DNA from: Cytophaga sp051961495
Lineage (GTDB): Bacteria; Bacteroidota; Bacteroidia; Cytophagales; Cytophagaceae
Assembly: GCF_051961495.1 (NCBI RefSeq)
Contig: NZ_JBQCDF010000135.1
Span: 5,736-69,735 of the forward strand
Direction: 5' to 3'
DNA: 64,000 nt
Shown here: piece after piece, positions 7,381-16,639 of the stretch
How the letters are laid out: each line of letters starts with the position of its first letter
Position numbering within the stretch: position 1 is the stretch's first letter
Program-made: the position numbers and the translations under genes
The notes under the pieces: model-generated
Told to the model about the DNA's origin: nothing
The model's database searches: none
Seen by the model: the letters and a program-made list of their open reading frames with translations, nothing else

Positions 7381-8202
7381 TTAAGCTATAATATTCAGCA
7401 CCATCCCCAGCATCACCAAACCCACGCCAACCGAGGATTTCAGGCTGATGTACTCGCCGAAGAACGTGATGCCGTAGAAAAAAGAAAGTACAATACCCAG
7501 ATAATACACGTAGGAAATATTTTTCACCTCTTCGTGTTTATAGGCTTTGGTCAGGAAAAGCTGTCCCACATGTGTGGTAATTCCAATCAACAATAGAAAC
7601 AACCATTCCCGTGCATCCGGTGTTTTCCATTCTGTAAAGATAAAGGGCAGCATACAAGGAATGGTAATGAACGGAAAGTAAAACATGATCACGGCGGTAT
7701 CGTCGGTGTCGCGCAGTGTACGTACAACGAAGTGCGCTGTGGCCGTAAAGAAGGCTGCACACAAACCAAGGATGATTCCTACGGTTGACAGGTCTTTATC
7801 CAACCCTTTCATTAAAAACACACCCAGAAAAGAGATGCCGAAAAACAACCATTTCAAATGCGGGATCTTTTCTTTCAGAAATAAGAAAGCCAGAAATAAG
7901 GTAAAGAAAGGAACGAGATTGCCGATGGTTACTGCTGTTCCCAGTGGCAGCAGTTGTATGGAATAAAAGAAACAGATCAGCGAAAACATGCCGACCAAAC
8001 CACGCAGCACCAGAAATGGTTTGTTGTTTCCCCACACCGGAACCCTGGCTTGCCGGATTGCGATGTAGCAGAATATAATGGAAAAGACAGACCGGATAAA
8101 AATTGTTTGTACAACGGGAATCTCCGGAATCGCTTTCACACACAAATGCATGAGTGAAAAGGAGACAATGGAGATAAGCATGTAGCGGATACCGAGCGTC
8201 AT
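7381..8202 (-). CDS. EamA/DMT-family permease
   Basis: This 273-residue protein has ten predicted transmembrane helices in two EamA repeats (about residues 1-135 and 140-273), the layout of drug/metabolite exporters in the inner membrane. The first repeat ends with LFLAFLFLKEKIPHLKWLFF and the second with LSFFYGITFFGEYISL, both typical EamA helix-4 and helix-5 sequences with the conserved E. The substrate cannot be told from sequence; metabolite or amino acid export is usual. It lies downstream of rluD on the same strand, with 93 bases of repeat-bearing spacer between, so it may be a separate unit. Confidence 0.88.
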   Translation of the reverse strand: MTLGIRYMLISIVSFSLMHLCVKAIPEIPVVQTIFIRSVFSIIFCYIAIRQARVPVWGNNKPFLVLRGLVGMFSLICFFYSIQLLPLGTAVTIGNLVPFFTLFLAFLFLKEKIPHLKWLFFGISFLGVFLMKGLDKDLSTVGIILGLCAAFFTATAHFVVRTLRDTDDTAVIMFYFPFITIPCMLPFIFTEWKTPDAREWLFLLLIGITTHVGQLFLTKAYKHEEVKNISYVYYLGIVLSFFYGITFFGEYISLKSSVGVGLVMLGMVLNIIA

Positions 8203-8208
8203 GAGTAC

Positions 8209-8234
8209 AAAGTACTAAGTACGGAGTACAGAGT
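8209..8234. repeat. GTACTC-type short dispersed repeat
   Basis: The spacer upstream of the permease holds AGTACTAAGTACGGAGTACA and its neighbours, rich in GTAC palindromes. Related strings occur at 8283-8302, including the rluD stop, and at 31861-31913. Confidence 0.45.
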
Positions 8235-8295
8235 ATGAGAAATAAATTATAATAATGGAAAGGGTTTCAAAATAGAATTTTTTGTATACTGTACT

Positions 8296-9342
8296 CTATA
8301 CTTCTTCGCCCACATAGCGTTCCCATTTATCGAGTACGGCCTGCATATCATCCGGCAACTTGCTGTCGAACTGCATAAATTCCTTTGTGGTGGGATGTAC
8401 GAAGCCCAGCGTTTTGGCATGCAGTGCCTGGCGTGGTAATAGTTTGAAACAATTCTCAACAAACTGTTTGTACTTACCTGTTACTGTTCCTTTCACCACT
8501 GCATCACCTCCATAACTCATGTCATTAAATAACGGGTGGCCGATCGACCGCATGTGTGCACGGATCTGGTGTGTACGCCCGGTCTCCAGATTACATTGCA
8601 CCAATGCAACATAATGATAGGCGTTCAGGGTTTTATAATGTGTGATGGCCAGCTTGCCATCTTCTTCGTTGTCGTAGGTAGCAACAATCTTGCGGTCTTT
8701 CGTACTTCTTCCCAGGTAATTGCGGATGGTTCCGTCTTTGGGTTGTGGTGTACCCCAGGTGATGGCATAATAAGTGCGTTCTATGGTATGGTCCGCAAAC
8801 TGTTTTGCCATGAAGGTCATGGCATAATCTGTTTTTGCAATTACCAATAAGCCTGAAGTATCTTTATCAATGCGGTGTACCAGGCCCGGCCGGATTTCTC
8901 CGTTGCGGTGCGTCGGCAGATTTTCAAAATGGTACGCGAGTGCGTTAACAAGGGTGCCGGTCCAGTTGCCGTGTGCGGGGTGCACCACCATGCCCGGTTT
9001 TTTATTTACAATCAGTATCTGATCATCTTCATACACAATATCCAGCGGAATGTTTTCCGGGATCAATACATTTTCACGCGGCGGATGCGGTAGCGAAATA
9101 GTAATCACGTCACCCGGCTTTACCTTATAACTGGCTTTGGTTGGCTTATCGTTTACACGAACAGCTTCTGCTTCAATACCATATTGAATACGGGAGCGCG
9201 TCGCATTTTGAATACGCGACATCAGAAATTTATCGATGCGCAGCAACGTTTGTCCGGGGTCGCAAACCACACGGTGGTGTTCAAACAATTCGTCTTCCGC
9301 GAACCCGTCTTCTAATTCTTCCGGTAGTTGATTTTCTGCCAT
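8296..9342 (-). CDS. rluD: 23S rRNA pseudouridine synthase RluD family
   Basis: The 348-residue enzyme isomerises specific uridines in large-subunit rRNA (1911/1915/1917 in E. coli RluD). An N-terminal S4 RNA-binding domain begins at LLRIDKFLM (residues 33-41). The catalytic domain carries GLVHRIDKDTSGLLV, with the catalytic Asp159 in HRID, and LxTGRTHQIRAHM further on. The start MAENQLPEEL at 9342 is preferred to the ATG at 9432 (378 codons), since homologues begin just before the acidic ELFEHxR segment. The longer frame would also translate through a 32-base dispersed repeat (9417-9448). Confidence 0.92.
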   Translation of the reverse strand: MAENQLPEELEDGFAEDELFEHHRVVCDPGQTLLRIDKFLMSRIQNATRSRIQYGIEAEAVRVNDKPTKASYKVKPGDVITISLPHPPRENVLIPENIPLDIVYEDDQILIVNKKPGMVVHPAHGNWTGTLVNALAYHFENLPTHRNGEIRPGLVHRIDKDTSGLLVIAKTDYAMTFMAKQFADHTIERTYYAITWGTPQPKDGTIRNYLGRSTKDRKIVATYDNEEDGKLAITHYKTLNAYHYVALVQCNLETGRTHQIRAHMRSIGHPLFNDMSYGGDAVVKGTVTGKYKQFVENCFKLLPRQALHAKTLGFVHPTTKEFMQFDSKLPDDMQAVLDKWERYVGEEV

Positions 9343-9416
9343 AACTGTAAAGGTACGGAAACCTTCGATAAGAAACGACATGTTTGATGATTTGAGCTTT
9401 AGGGCATTTATTGGTA

Positions 9417-9448
9417 AAATTCCAAAATTCAAAAAACAAATTCCAAAC
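9417..9448 (+). repeat. ATTCCAAA dispersed repeat, left copy
   Basis: Thirty-two bases beginning AAATTCCAAAATTC and ending AAATTCCAAAC. The sequence is inverted at 9525-9556 with two mismatches. Confidence 0.65.
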
Positions 9449-9524
9449 AGCCGTAAAGTTAGTTATTAGCATTTACTTTTCTTGCCAGCAATTTGTTTAA
9501 GTTATTTGTGTGGCTTGTTGAGTA

Positions 9525-9556
9525 GTTTGGAATTTGTTTTTTGTAATTTGGAATTT
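9525..9556 (-). repeat. ATTCCAAA dispersed repeat, inverted copy
   Basis: Reverse complement of 9417-9448 at 30 of 32 positions, ending 11 bases before the deaminase ATG. The two arms could form a long hairpin with a 76-base loop between rluD and the deaminase gene. Confidence 0.65.
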
Positions 9557-9567
9557 CTACACGAATT

Positions 9568-10476
9568 ATGCTATTACATAGTAACCTTGAGCGTATTCAA
9601 TTACCACTTCTTGAAGCAGCAGACGTTCAATTGTACCTGAAACGTGAGGACTTAATCCATCCCTTATATGGTGGAAATAAGATCCGGAAGCTGAAATACA
9701 ATGTAATGCAATGTGTGAAGGAAAGGAAAAGCGGATTGCTTACTTGCGGTGGTGCGTATTCCAACCACATACTTGCAACGGCGGCGTATGCTAAAGAGCA
9801 GGGTTTGAAAATCAAAGCATTGATTCGTGGTGAGGAACTGCTGATTGAAAACCCGACACTGAAAGATGCCGCTGCTCTTGGCATGGAGTTCGTTTTTGTT
9901 TCGAGGGAAGTATATAGAAGCATTCGTGAAAATCCGAAACTGGCGTTTGAAGCAAGTGATTCAAGCAGTAAAGAATTTTATTTTGTTCCCGAAGGAGGAA
10001 CAAATGCATTTGCGGTTGAAGGAGTTGCTGAGCTGGTGCAGGAGATTGATGTGCCATTTGATTATATCACAACCCCTTGCGGCACGGGCGGAACATTCGG
10101 CGGTTTGATGAAAGGCATTAAAGATCTTGATTGTAAGCTGCTTGTTTTTTCAGCCTTGAAGAATGGTGATTATATTATTGATGAAGTTGCTGCTTTATTG
10201 AAAGAAGATTTTGACCGCAGCAAGCTAGCGCTGTTCACTTCGGATTATGTTTTTGGTGGCTATGGAAAGGTGAAACCGGAACTTGTTGACTTTGTAAAAG
10301 ATTTTGAACAACAAACAGGTATTTTACTTGATCCGGTCTACAATGGAAAAATGATGTTCGGCTTGCTGGATAAAATTGCAAACGGGTATTTTAAAAAAGG
10401 CTCAGTAATAGTAGCGCTGCATACAGGTGGTGTGCAGGCATGGAGAGGCTTTGGAAGCATAGAGCTAAAGACTTAA
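9568..10476 (+). CDS. 1-aminocyclopropane-1-carboxylate deaminase / D-cysteine desulfhydrase family
   Basis: A 302-residue fold-type II PLP enzyme. LYGGNKIRKLKY (33-44) contains the Schiff-base lysine, Lys38, in the GGNKxRKL context of ACC deaminases and D-cysteine desulfhydrases. CGGAYSNH lies at about 60-67 and holds the catalytic Ser and the substrate loop, and TTPCGTGGTFGG at about 168-179 binds the PLP phosphate. It would release ammonia from ACC or H2S and pyruvate from D-cysteine; the family cannot be split further by eye, and desulfhydrase is commoner in non-plant bacteria. The gene is monocistronic and framed on both sides by copies of the same dispersed repeat, which hints at movement as a cassette. 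Confidence 0.88.
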   Translation: MLLHSNLERIQLPLLEAADVQLYLKREDLIHPLYGGNKIRKLKYNVMQCVKERKSGLLTCGGAYSNHILATAAYAKEQGLKIKALIRGEELLIENPTLKDAAALGMEFVFVSREVYRSIRENPKLAFEASDSSSKEFYFVPEGGTNAFAVEGVAELVQEIDVPFDYITTPCGTGGTFGGLMKGIKDLDCKLLVFSALKNGDYIIDEVAALLKEDFDRSKLALFTSDYVFGGYGKVKPELVDFVKDFEQQTGILLDPVYNGKMMFGLLDKIANGYFKKGSVIVALHTGGVQAWRGFGSIELKT

Positions 10477-10786
10477 AGCTGGGGGAAATTCCAAAAAACA
10501 AATTCCAAACGGAGACAAATCTAACCAACCCACGACTCAACCCGTTGTTGTGCCACCGGCCAACAACCCACTGTTCTGAGATGATAAATTCAGTAAGTGG
10601 TTGGCATTCGCAGCGAACAAAACTACTATACAAGTCAAAGAAAAATCATCAGGCTGAAGACCTGAAACAAATTAACTTGCATCGCCGCAAGGCAAAGTGG
10701 GGGTAATATGAAACGATTTACACTTTACACTTTTTACTTTACACTTCGCTTTCTATATTTACATACTACACTCATAACCAAATACT
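10477..10786. other. Non-coding spacer with repeat and hairpin
   Basis: Beyond the repeat copy at 10486-10510 there is a hairpin at 10544-10567: GTTGTTG, one bulged T, GCC, a 3-base loop, GGC, CAACAAC. Runs of TTTACACTTTA type repeat at 10727-10748. An 88-codon plus-strand frame overlaps all this and has no coding character. The spacer ends just before the M20 peptidase start. Confidence 0.4.
10486..10510 (+). repeat. ATTCCAAA dispersed repeat, right copy
   Basis: A 25-base copy lying nine bases after the deaminase stop. It has the same orientation as 9417-9448 and is inverted to 9525-9556. Confidence 0.65.
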
Positions 10787-12166
10787 ATGTCTCAACTTAC
10801 TGCTGCTGCTGTTTCTGCTTATGTGGAACAAAACAAAGATCGTTTTATTGGTGAACTGTGCGACTGGCTGAAGATTCCTTCTGTCAGTGCCGACAAGAAA
10901 TTCAAAGCAGACGTGATCCGTGCAGCAGAATTTGCGAAAGAACAATTTTTAAAAGCCGGTGCAGATAAAGCAGAGCTTTGTGAAACAGGCGGCAATCCGG
11001 TTGTGTATGCAGAGAAAATGGTTGATCCGGCAAAACCGACAATTCTGGTTTATGGTCACTATGATGTGCAGCCGGCAGATCCATATGAACTGTGGACTTC
11101 ACCTCCCTTCGAACCGGTTATTAAAGATGGAAACATTTATGCCCGCGGTGCCTGCGACGACAAAGGCCAGGTATACATGCACATCAAAGCGCTGGAGATT
11201 TTAACAGCGATGAAGGATGTGCCATGCAACATCAAATTCATGATTGAAGGCGAAGAAGAAGTTGGTTCTGATAACCTTGGTCCGTTCCTGGAAAAAAATA
11301 AAGAAAAGTTGAAAGCCGATGTGATCCTGGTTTCAGACACAGCAATCTTCTCTGTCGATACGCCTTCGATAACGATTGGTTTGAGAGGCTTAAGTTACCT
11401 GGAAGTAAAAGTTACCGGTCCCAACCGAGACCTGCATTCCGGTGTATATGGCGGTGCGGTTGCCAACCCGATCAATATTTTATGTGAAATGATCGCGGGC
11501 ATGAAAGATGAAAACAATCACATTGTAATTCCTGGCTTCTATGATGCTGTGCTTGAGCTGAGTGATGCAGACCGTAAAGCGTTGAACAGTGCACCGTTCA
11601 ATTTAGATAATTATAAAAAAGCATTGGACATTGCCGATGTGGAAGGTGAAAAAGGCTTCACTACCTTAGAAAGAACCTCCATCCGTCCAACGCTGGATGT
11701 TAACGGCATCTGGGGCGGTTACATTGGTGAAGGCGCAAAAACAGTATTGCCATCCATCGCACAGGCGAAGATTTCCATGCGTTTGGTACCGAACCAGACA
11801 CCGGAAAAGATTACGCAGTTGTTTACGGACTATTTCAAAAGTATCGCACCGGCATCGGTAAAAGTAGAAGTTACGCCGCATCACGGCGGTGAACCGGCAA
11901 TTACACCAACCGACAGTGCCGGCTATAAGGCAGCTGAAGCAGCATTTGCTGAAGCCTGGAACAAAAAACCAATTCCGATGCGTGAAGGCGGCAGTATTCC
12001 GATTGTTGCCTTGTTTGAAAAAGTTTTGGGTTTGAAAACCGTATTGATGGGTTTTGGACTGGATTCAGATGCGATCCACTCACCTAATGAGCACTACAGG
12101 GTATTTAATTACCTGAAAGGAATTGAAACGATTGTGCTGTTCCATAAGTATTTCGCGGGGAAGTAG
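10787..12166 (+). CDS. M20-family dipeptidase (carnosinase-like)
   Basis: The 459-residue cytoplasmic di-zinc peptidase of the M20 family splits dipeptides or related amides. VYGHYDVQPADP (88-99) supplies the first zinc His91 and the catalytic Asp93. ARGACDDKG (119-127) supplies the bridging Asp. EGEEEVGS (154-161) supplies the general-base Glu and the zinc Glu. RDLHSGVYGG begins the dimerisation domain, and the last zinc His is in DSDAIHSPNEH near the end. The length fits the DapE/ArgE/CPG2 long dipeptidase type (PepV/Dug1-like). It appears to be a single-gene unit; the 3' spacer contains two strong hairpins. Confidence 0.92.
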   Translation: MSQLTAAAVSAYVEQNKDRFIGELCDWLKIPSVSADKKFKADVIRAAEFAKEQFLKAGADKAELCETGGNPVVYAEKMVDPAKPTILVYGHYDVQPADPYELWTSPPFEPVIKDGNIYARGACDDKGQVYMHIKALEILTAMKDVPCNIKFMIEGEEEVGSDNLGPFLEKNKEKLKADVILVSDTAIFSVDTPSITIGLRGLSYLEVKVTGPNRDLHSGVYGGAVANPINILCEMIAGMKDENNHIVIPGFYDAVLELSDADRKALNSAPFNLDNYKKALDIADVEGEKGFTTLERTSIRPTLDVNGIWGGYIGEGAKTVLPSIAQAKISMRLVPNQTPEKITQLFTDYFKSIAPASVKVEVTPHHGGEPAITPTDSAGYKAAEAAFAEAWNKKPIPMREGGSIPIVALFEKVLGLKTVLMGFGLDSDAIHSPNEHYRVFNYLKGIETIVLFHKYFAGK

Positions 12167-12436
12167 TCTGAATCAGGATTTACCGGATTTAAAGATTAAA
12201 CAGGGTTTCAAAGAAATTCAAAGTCGTCATAAATAAATGTTTGTGTCAGCGCAGTTTCTACCCGTGGTTCGCCGCGGGGAATTGTCTTGTTAATTGGGGT
12301 TTTAATTTTCACTTTCTTCAGTGAAAATTTATTATTCGTCTTACAACTTGTCTGTCGGAGACTGTCAGGAAATGAATATGCAAACGACTAATTTATCGTT
12401 AGAAACTTAATGGTTTCGGATTTTGTATAGTATAAT
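12167..12436. other. Spacer with two perfect or near-perfect hairpins
   Basis: CCCGTGG-TTCG-CCGCGGG (12261-12278) is a seven-pair stem with one G-T pair and a TTCG loop. AATTTTCACT-TTCTTC-AGTGAAAATT (12304-12329) is a perfect 10-pair stem. The second may end transcription of the peptidase gene, although the T-run after it is interrupted. No ORF is present. Confidence 0.45.
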
Positions 12437-14494
12437 ATGATAAAACAGATTATAGCAGTTGTTTTTTGTTTATTTTCTGCCATGGTGCAGGCAGAGAATA
12501 ATGATCCTATAAAATGGTCTTTTGCATTGTCTTCCAAAGAGATACACATTGGCGATACCATTGAAGTCATTGCAACAGCAGCCATTATTCCTGACTGGTA
12601 TCTCTATTCCAATGATTTTGATCCCAATCTTGGTCCAACCATAACAACATTTGATTTCGTTGCCGACAAAGGATATTCCTTACTGGGAAAAACGAAGGCG
12701 ATCAAACCGAAGAAAAAATACAGTGATATCTGGGAAGGCGATGTTACCTACTTTGTGGAACATGCCGAATTCAGACAGAAAATAGTTGTCCTGTCTGCAG
12801 AAATGAAAATAGCAATGTCTGTTAACTTCCAGACATGTAATGATGTGATCGGCCGTTGTATTCCGGGCGATGAAGAATTTACATTTAGCGGTTTGATAAT
12901 TCTGCCGGCAAGAAAAATTGCTAAAGCAACGACTCCTGTTAATCCTTCAACTGCCGCAGATCCGGCAGTAGTAAGTCCAATTGACAGTAACTCAGCAACA
13001 GCCGTTATTTCTGATTCAGCGGAAAAGACCACCGCTGTTTCAAGTAAACAGATTACAATCAAAGATCGTGGCGGTGTTACACAAAATACTTCTTTGTTGA
13101 TCTTTGCCTTGCTTGCATTTGCGGCCGGATTTTTATCGATTATTACACCTTGTGTTTTTCCAATGGTGCCGATGACGGTTTCATTTTTTACAAACACCTC
13201 TGCTTCAAAGAAGCAATCTGTCCGGAAAGCAATTATCTATGGCCTGTCAATTGTTTTGATTTATACTTTAATAGGAGTTGTAATTGCATCTACTCTTGGG
13301 AAAGATTTCGGACATTTTATTAGCACACATTGGCTTCCGAATATAGTTTTTACATTGATATTTATTGTCTTTGCACTTTCTTTCTTTGGTCTGTTTGAGA
13401 TCACATTACCGAGTAATTTCATTAATAAGGTTGATAAACAATCAGATAAAGGGGGGCATATAGGTATCTTTTTTATGGCTTTTACTATTGTACTCGTATC
13501 TTTCTCATGTACGGGCCCAATTGTGAGTACAATTCTCTTGTCTGCTGCAGGAGGCGAAATTATTAAACCTGTTATTGGTATGATTGCTTATTCATCCGCC
13601 TTTGCATTACCTTTTACTTTATTTGCATTATTTCCAAGTTGGTTAAAATCATTACCTAAATCCGGAGGATGGCTCAATACTGTAAAAGTGAGCCTCGGCT
13701 TTATCGAATTAGGTCTCGCACTAAAGTTCCTGAGCATGGCTGATCTGGTAGAACACTGGAATATATTGAACAGAAACACATATTTATTATTATGGATTCT
13801 AATTTTGTTTTCTTTAGGTCTATATTTGTTAGGTGTGATTAAATTAAGTGAACACGATAAAGGACCGATTGGCCGAATAAGAAAATCACTTGCAATTCTG
13901 AGTTTCGTTTTTGCAACTTATTTAAGTGTAGGGATTGCTGGAAATCCTTTAAAACCGCTATCAGGTTATTTGCCGCCGCTTGAAGATTATACAACAGAAA
14001 CAGACAAAATTTGTGGTACACCTAAATACAACAATTTTTTACATTTGCCATTGGGCTTGCAGGGTTACTTTGATTACAAAGAAGCATTGGCTTGTGCCAA
14101 ACAGCAAGGTAAACCATTGTTCATCGATTTCACCGGGCATGGTTGTGTAAACTGTAGAGAAATGGAGCGAAATGTTTGGGCTGATTCATCTGTTCTTAAA
14201 CGTCTTAAAGAAGACTTTGTAATTGTTGCTTTGTATACTGATGATAGAACAATGCTTCCTGAAAATGAATGGTATACATCTAAATTGGACAATAAAGTTA
14301 AAAAAAATATTGGGGCTCAAAATAATGACTTTCAGGAGAGTCGATTTAATTATATAGGCCAACCACTTTATGTAATTTTAGACCCTCATACTGAAAAGGA
14401 GCTTACTCAACATATAAATTTTGAAAGAAGTGTTGATGCATACATTGATTTTCTGGAAGAAGGAAAAATGAATTACAGAAAGCTGTATAAATGA
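12437..14494 (+). CDS. dsbD: Thiol:disulfide interchange protein DsbD
   Basis: This 685-residue inner-membrane protein carries electrons from cytoplasmic thioredoxin to periplasmic partners. Its order is a signal peptide (1-20), an N-terminal DsbD-alpha-like domain with Cys134 and Cys141, a Ser/Thr/Ala linker, an eight-helix membrane domain with Cys239 in TPCVFPMVP and Cys358 in SFSCTGPIVS, and a C-terminal thioredoxin domain with the CVNC site (Cys570/Cys573) in GHGCVNCREM. All six redox cysteines are present, so it should be active in disulfide reduction and cytochrome c maturation. It overlaps the next gene by four bases (ATGA). Confidence 0.93.
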   Translation: MIKQIIAVVFCLFSAMVQAENNDPIKWSFALSSKEIHIGDTIEVIATAAIIPDWYLYSNDFDPNLGPTITTFDFVADKGYSLLGKTKAIKPKKKYSDIWEGDVTYFVEHAEFRQKIVVLSAEMKIAMSVNFQTCNDVIGRCIPGDEEFTFSGLIILPARKIAKATTPVNPSTAADPAVVSPIDSNSATAVISDSAEKTTAVSSKQITIKDRGGVTQNTSLLIFALLAFAAGFLSIITPCVFPMVPMTVSFFTNTSASKKQSVRKAIIYGLSIVLIYTLIGVVIASTLGKDFGHFISTHWLPNIVFTLIFIVFALSFFGLFEITLPSNFINKVDKQSDKGGHIGIFFMAFTIVLVSFSCTGPIVSTILLSAAGGEIIKPVIGMIAYSSAFALPFTLFALFPSWLKSLPKSGGWLNTVKVSLGFIELGLALKFLSMADLVEHWNILNRNTYLLLWILILFSLGLYLLGVIKLSEHDKGPIGRIRKSLAILSFVFATYLSVGIAGNPLKPLSGYLPPLEDYTTETDKICGTPKYNNFLHLPLGLQGYFDYKEALACAKQQGKPLFIDFTGHGCVNCREMERNVWADSSVLKRLKEDFVIVALYTDDRTMLPENEWYTSKLDNKVKKNIGAQNNDFQESRFNYIGQPLYVILDPHTEKELTQHINFERSVDAYIDFLEEGKMNYRKLYK

Positions 14495-14922
14495 GCAGGC
14501 TTGAAAACGATATAAAAACAATAAACCTGATTATCTCGAACCTTGATAACTTTTCAAGCAGAGCAGAACGTTTGCTTAAAGAAAAAAGGAATGGCTATCC
14601 TGATTTTTTTGATCAATACTGCGATTATCTCTGTTATTTAAAAGAGCTGCATTTTGAAACAAAAGAAATTAAGGAACATATTCAGAAAGCACCAAAAATT
14701 CCAACCTCAGAATTTCCATTTTGGAAGCTTATGATCATTTTACCACTTTTTTTATATCTCTATATATTTCAGTTCTATTTAATATTCTTCATATGGGTAT
14801 TCATTATTGGAGGCATTGCCTTATATTTTTTTATAAATGAAAGGAGAAGACGTAAAATGAATCAAATTATGGTTTTCAATTCGCGGTTGATAGACCTTCT
14901 TGAGAAAAGCTCAATTGTTTAA
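14491..14922 (+). CDS. Unknown membrane protein coupled to dsbD
   Basis: The 143-residue product starts at an ATG that overlaps the dsbD stop (ATGA), a sign of coupled translation. Residues 1-70 are charged and probably helical, with heptad-like leucines. Two hydrophobic helices follow at about 77-95 and 96-115 with almost no loop, then a basic stretch ERRRRKMNQ. It therefore looks like a membrane hairpin with both ends in the cytoplasm. I do not recognise a family. A helper role for DsbD is an inference from the overlap alone. Confidence 0.65.
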   Translation: MSRLENDIKTINLIISNLDNFSSRAERLLKEKRNGYPDFFDQYCDYLCYLKELHFETKEIKEHIQKAPKIPTSEFPFWKLMIILPLFLYLYIFQFYLIFFIWVFIIGGIALYFFINERRRRKMNQIMVFNSRLIDLLEKSSIV

Positions 14923-15068
14923 TTATGTTTTTGTCAGCCAAGTAACTCTGGGCTAGACAAAACAAGTATTTGCATTTTTTATTATAAAAATCACACCTAC
15001 GTTTTCCGGTAAATATATATATTGCACTAGATTCTGATTATTAAATCATTCAGGCAAATATATTTACT

Positions 15069-16631
15069 ATGTCCAGGGTTAAATCCAAGAGCTTATTTGA
15101 TCTTATTCATTCACTGAGTCCGAATGAAAAAAGGCACTTTAAAATCAATCATTCTGCCAGCGGCGACCCGGATGATAAGAAAATGCTCCTCTTGTTTGAT
15201 TATCTGAACAAGCAAAAATCATTTAATGAAGAACGTGTGTCGGAAGTAATTCCGGCCATTAAATCTTCCCAGCTTTCAAACCTGAAGGCATATTTATATG
15301 AAAAAATTCTGCTTTCCCTGCGCCAATATAATTTGCCTAAAATTCTGGATCTGCAGATCCGGGAGCAGATCGATTTTGCCCAGCTTTTATTTGAGCGCCG
15401 ATTATACCCGCAGGGGAAATCCTGCCTGAAAAAAGCCCGTCGGCTTTCACAGGTACATGAGAACCTGGAACTGACCCTGGAGATTATCAAGCTGGAAAAA
15501 AGCATCCTGATGCTGACCATCGACGAGGATATCGAAGAAACCGTTGATACCATCATTGAAGATGTACGGAAAATCAATTCCCAGATCCATAACATCAATA
15601 TGTTTTCCAATTTGAGCATTAAATTGAACTCCTATTATACCCGGATCGGGTTTATTCGTGATGAAGAAGACTCCATACGGGTAAAAGAATATTTTATAAG
15701 CAATTTGCCTGATTATAAGGAGGAAGAACTTTCTTTGGGAGAAAAAATCACATTGTATCTTTTATATATTGGTTATTACTATTTTTTGCAGGATTTTTCC
15801 AATGGTTACCTGTATGCCAACAGGTTAGTACATTTGTACGAAGAAAACCCTGACCGAATCAAATTTTCTCCGGAAAATTATGTTAAGGCATTGAACAACT
15901 TAATGATAGCACAATTTAAGTTGAATTATTTTGAAGAGTTTGTTTTACATAAACATAAGCTGATTAACTTTACAAATGATAGTACTGTTTATTTTAATGA
16001 ACGACTTAAAATCAGCTTATTAAAATATTATTTTATTCATGAATTGAACCTTTTTTTCCTCACGGGCGAGTTTAATGCAGGTGTAAAGAAGTTATTTATT
16101 GACCGGAAAGAGGATATCGATGACTTGCTGAAAAAACTCGATTCGCACTCTGCATTGATCCTGATGTATAAGATAGCCTGTTTGTATTTCGGAGCAGGTT
16201 TATACAACCATTGTTTGAGATGGCTTAACCGGATCATCAATATTCCAAACGTGGATATCCGGGAAGATATCCATTGCTTTGCCCGGATCATTAACCTGAT
16301 CTGTCACTATGAACTGGGTAATTTTGATGTGATCAAATACTATATTATTTCAACCTATCGCTTTTTATGGAAGCGGGACGATTTACGGATGTTCCAGAAA
16401 TATATCCTGAAATTCCTGAAGGATCTGAATAATGATGTGGATGTAGCAGAGCTTGTCAGCCGGTTCAGCAACCTGAAAAATCAGCTGGTGCCTATTGAAA
16501 ACAGTGATTATGAAAAACGGGCCTTTATTTATTTTGATATCATCTCCTGGCTGGAAAGTAAAATCGAAGGCAAATCGGTGCAGGAAGTGATTATGAGTAA
16601 GGCAAAAGCCAAAGGCTTTTATCTGGAATAA
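15069..16631 (+). CDS. Helical-repeat protein of unknown function
   Basis: A 520-residue soluble protein that starts MSRVKSKSLFDLIHSLSPNEKRHF. It has no signal peptide or membrane helix. It is almost all helical: hydrophobic and aromatic residues recur at helix spacing, with helical pairs such as ERRLYPQGKSCLKKARRL and KIACLYFGAGLYNHCLRWL, which look like degenerate TPR units, especially at 100-150 and 330-420. Similar lone large helical proteins occur in Bacteroidetes and are annotated hypothetical. A scaffold or regulatory binding role is possible. It is a single-gene unit convergent with the HxlR regulator, eight bases away. Confidence 0.75.
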   Translation: MSRVKSKSLFDLIHSLSPNEKRHFKINHSASGDPDDKKMLLLFDYLNKQKSFNEERVSEVIPAIKSSQLSNLKAYLYEKILLSLRQYNLPKILDLQIREQIDFAQLLFERRLYPQGKSCLKKARRLSQVHENLELTLEIIKLEKSILMLTIDEDIEETVDTIIEDVRKINSQIHNINMFSNLSIKLNSYYTRIGFIRDEEDSIRVKEYFISNLPDYKEEELSLGEKITLYLLYIGYYYFLQDFSNGYLYANRLVHLYEENPDRIKFSPENYVKALNNLMIAQFKLNYFEEFVLHKHKLINFTNDSTVYFNERLKISLLKYYFIHELNLFFLTGEFNAGVKKLFIDRKEDIDDLLKKLDSHSALILMYKIACLYFGAGLYNHCLRWLNRIINIPNVDIREDIHCFARIINLICHYELGNFDVIKYYIISTYRFLWKRDDLRMFQKYILKFLKDLNNDVDVAELVSRFSNLKNQLVPIENSDYEKRAFIYFDIISWLESKIEGKSVQEVIMSKAKAKGFYLE

Positions 16632-16639
16632 GACAAGAA

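Noticed and set aside
9343..9432. Longer start for RluD at 9432
   Set aside because: The 30 extra residues are not like the family N terminus, and the frame would enter the repeat at 9417-9448.
10440..10706. 88-codon plus-strand ORF after the deaminase gene
   Set aside because: It starts inside the deaminase gene in another frame and runs through a dispersed repeat and a hairpin, with no coding character.
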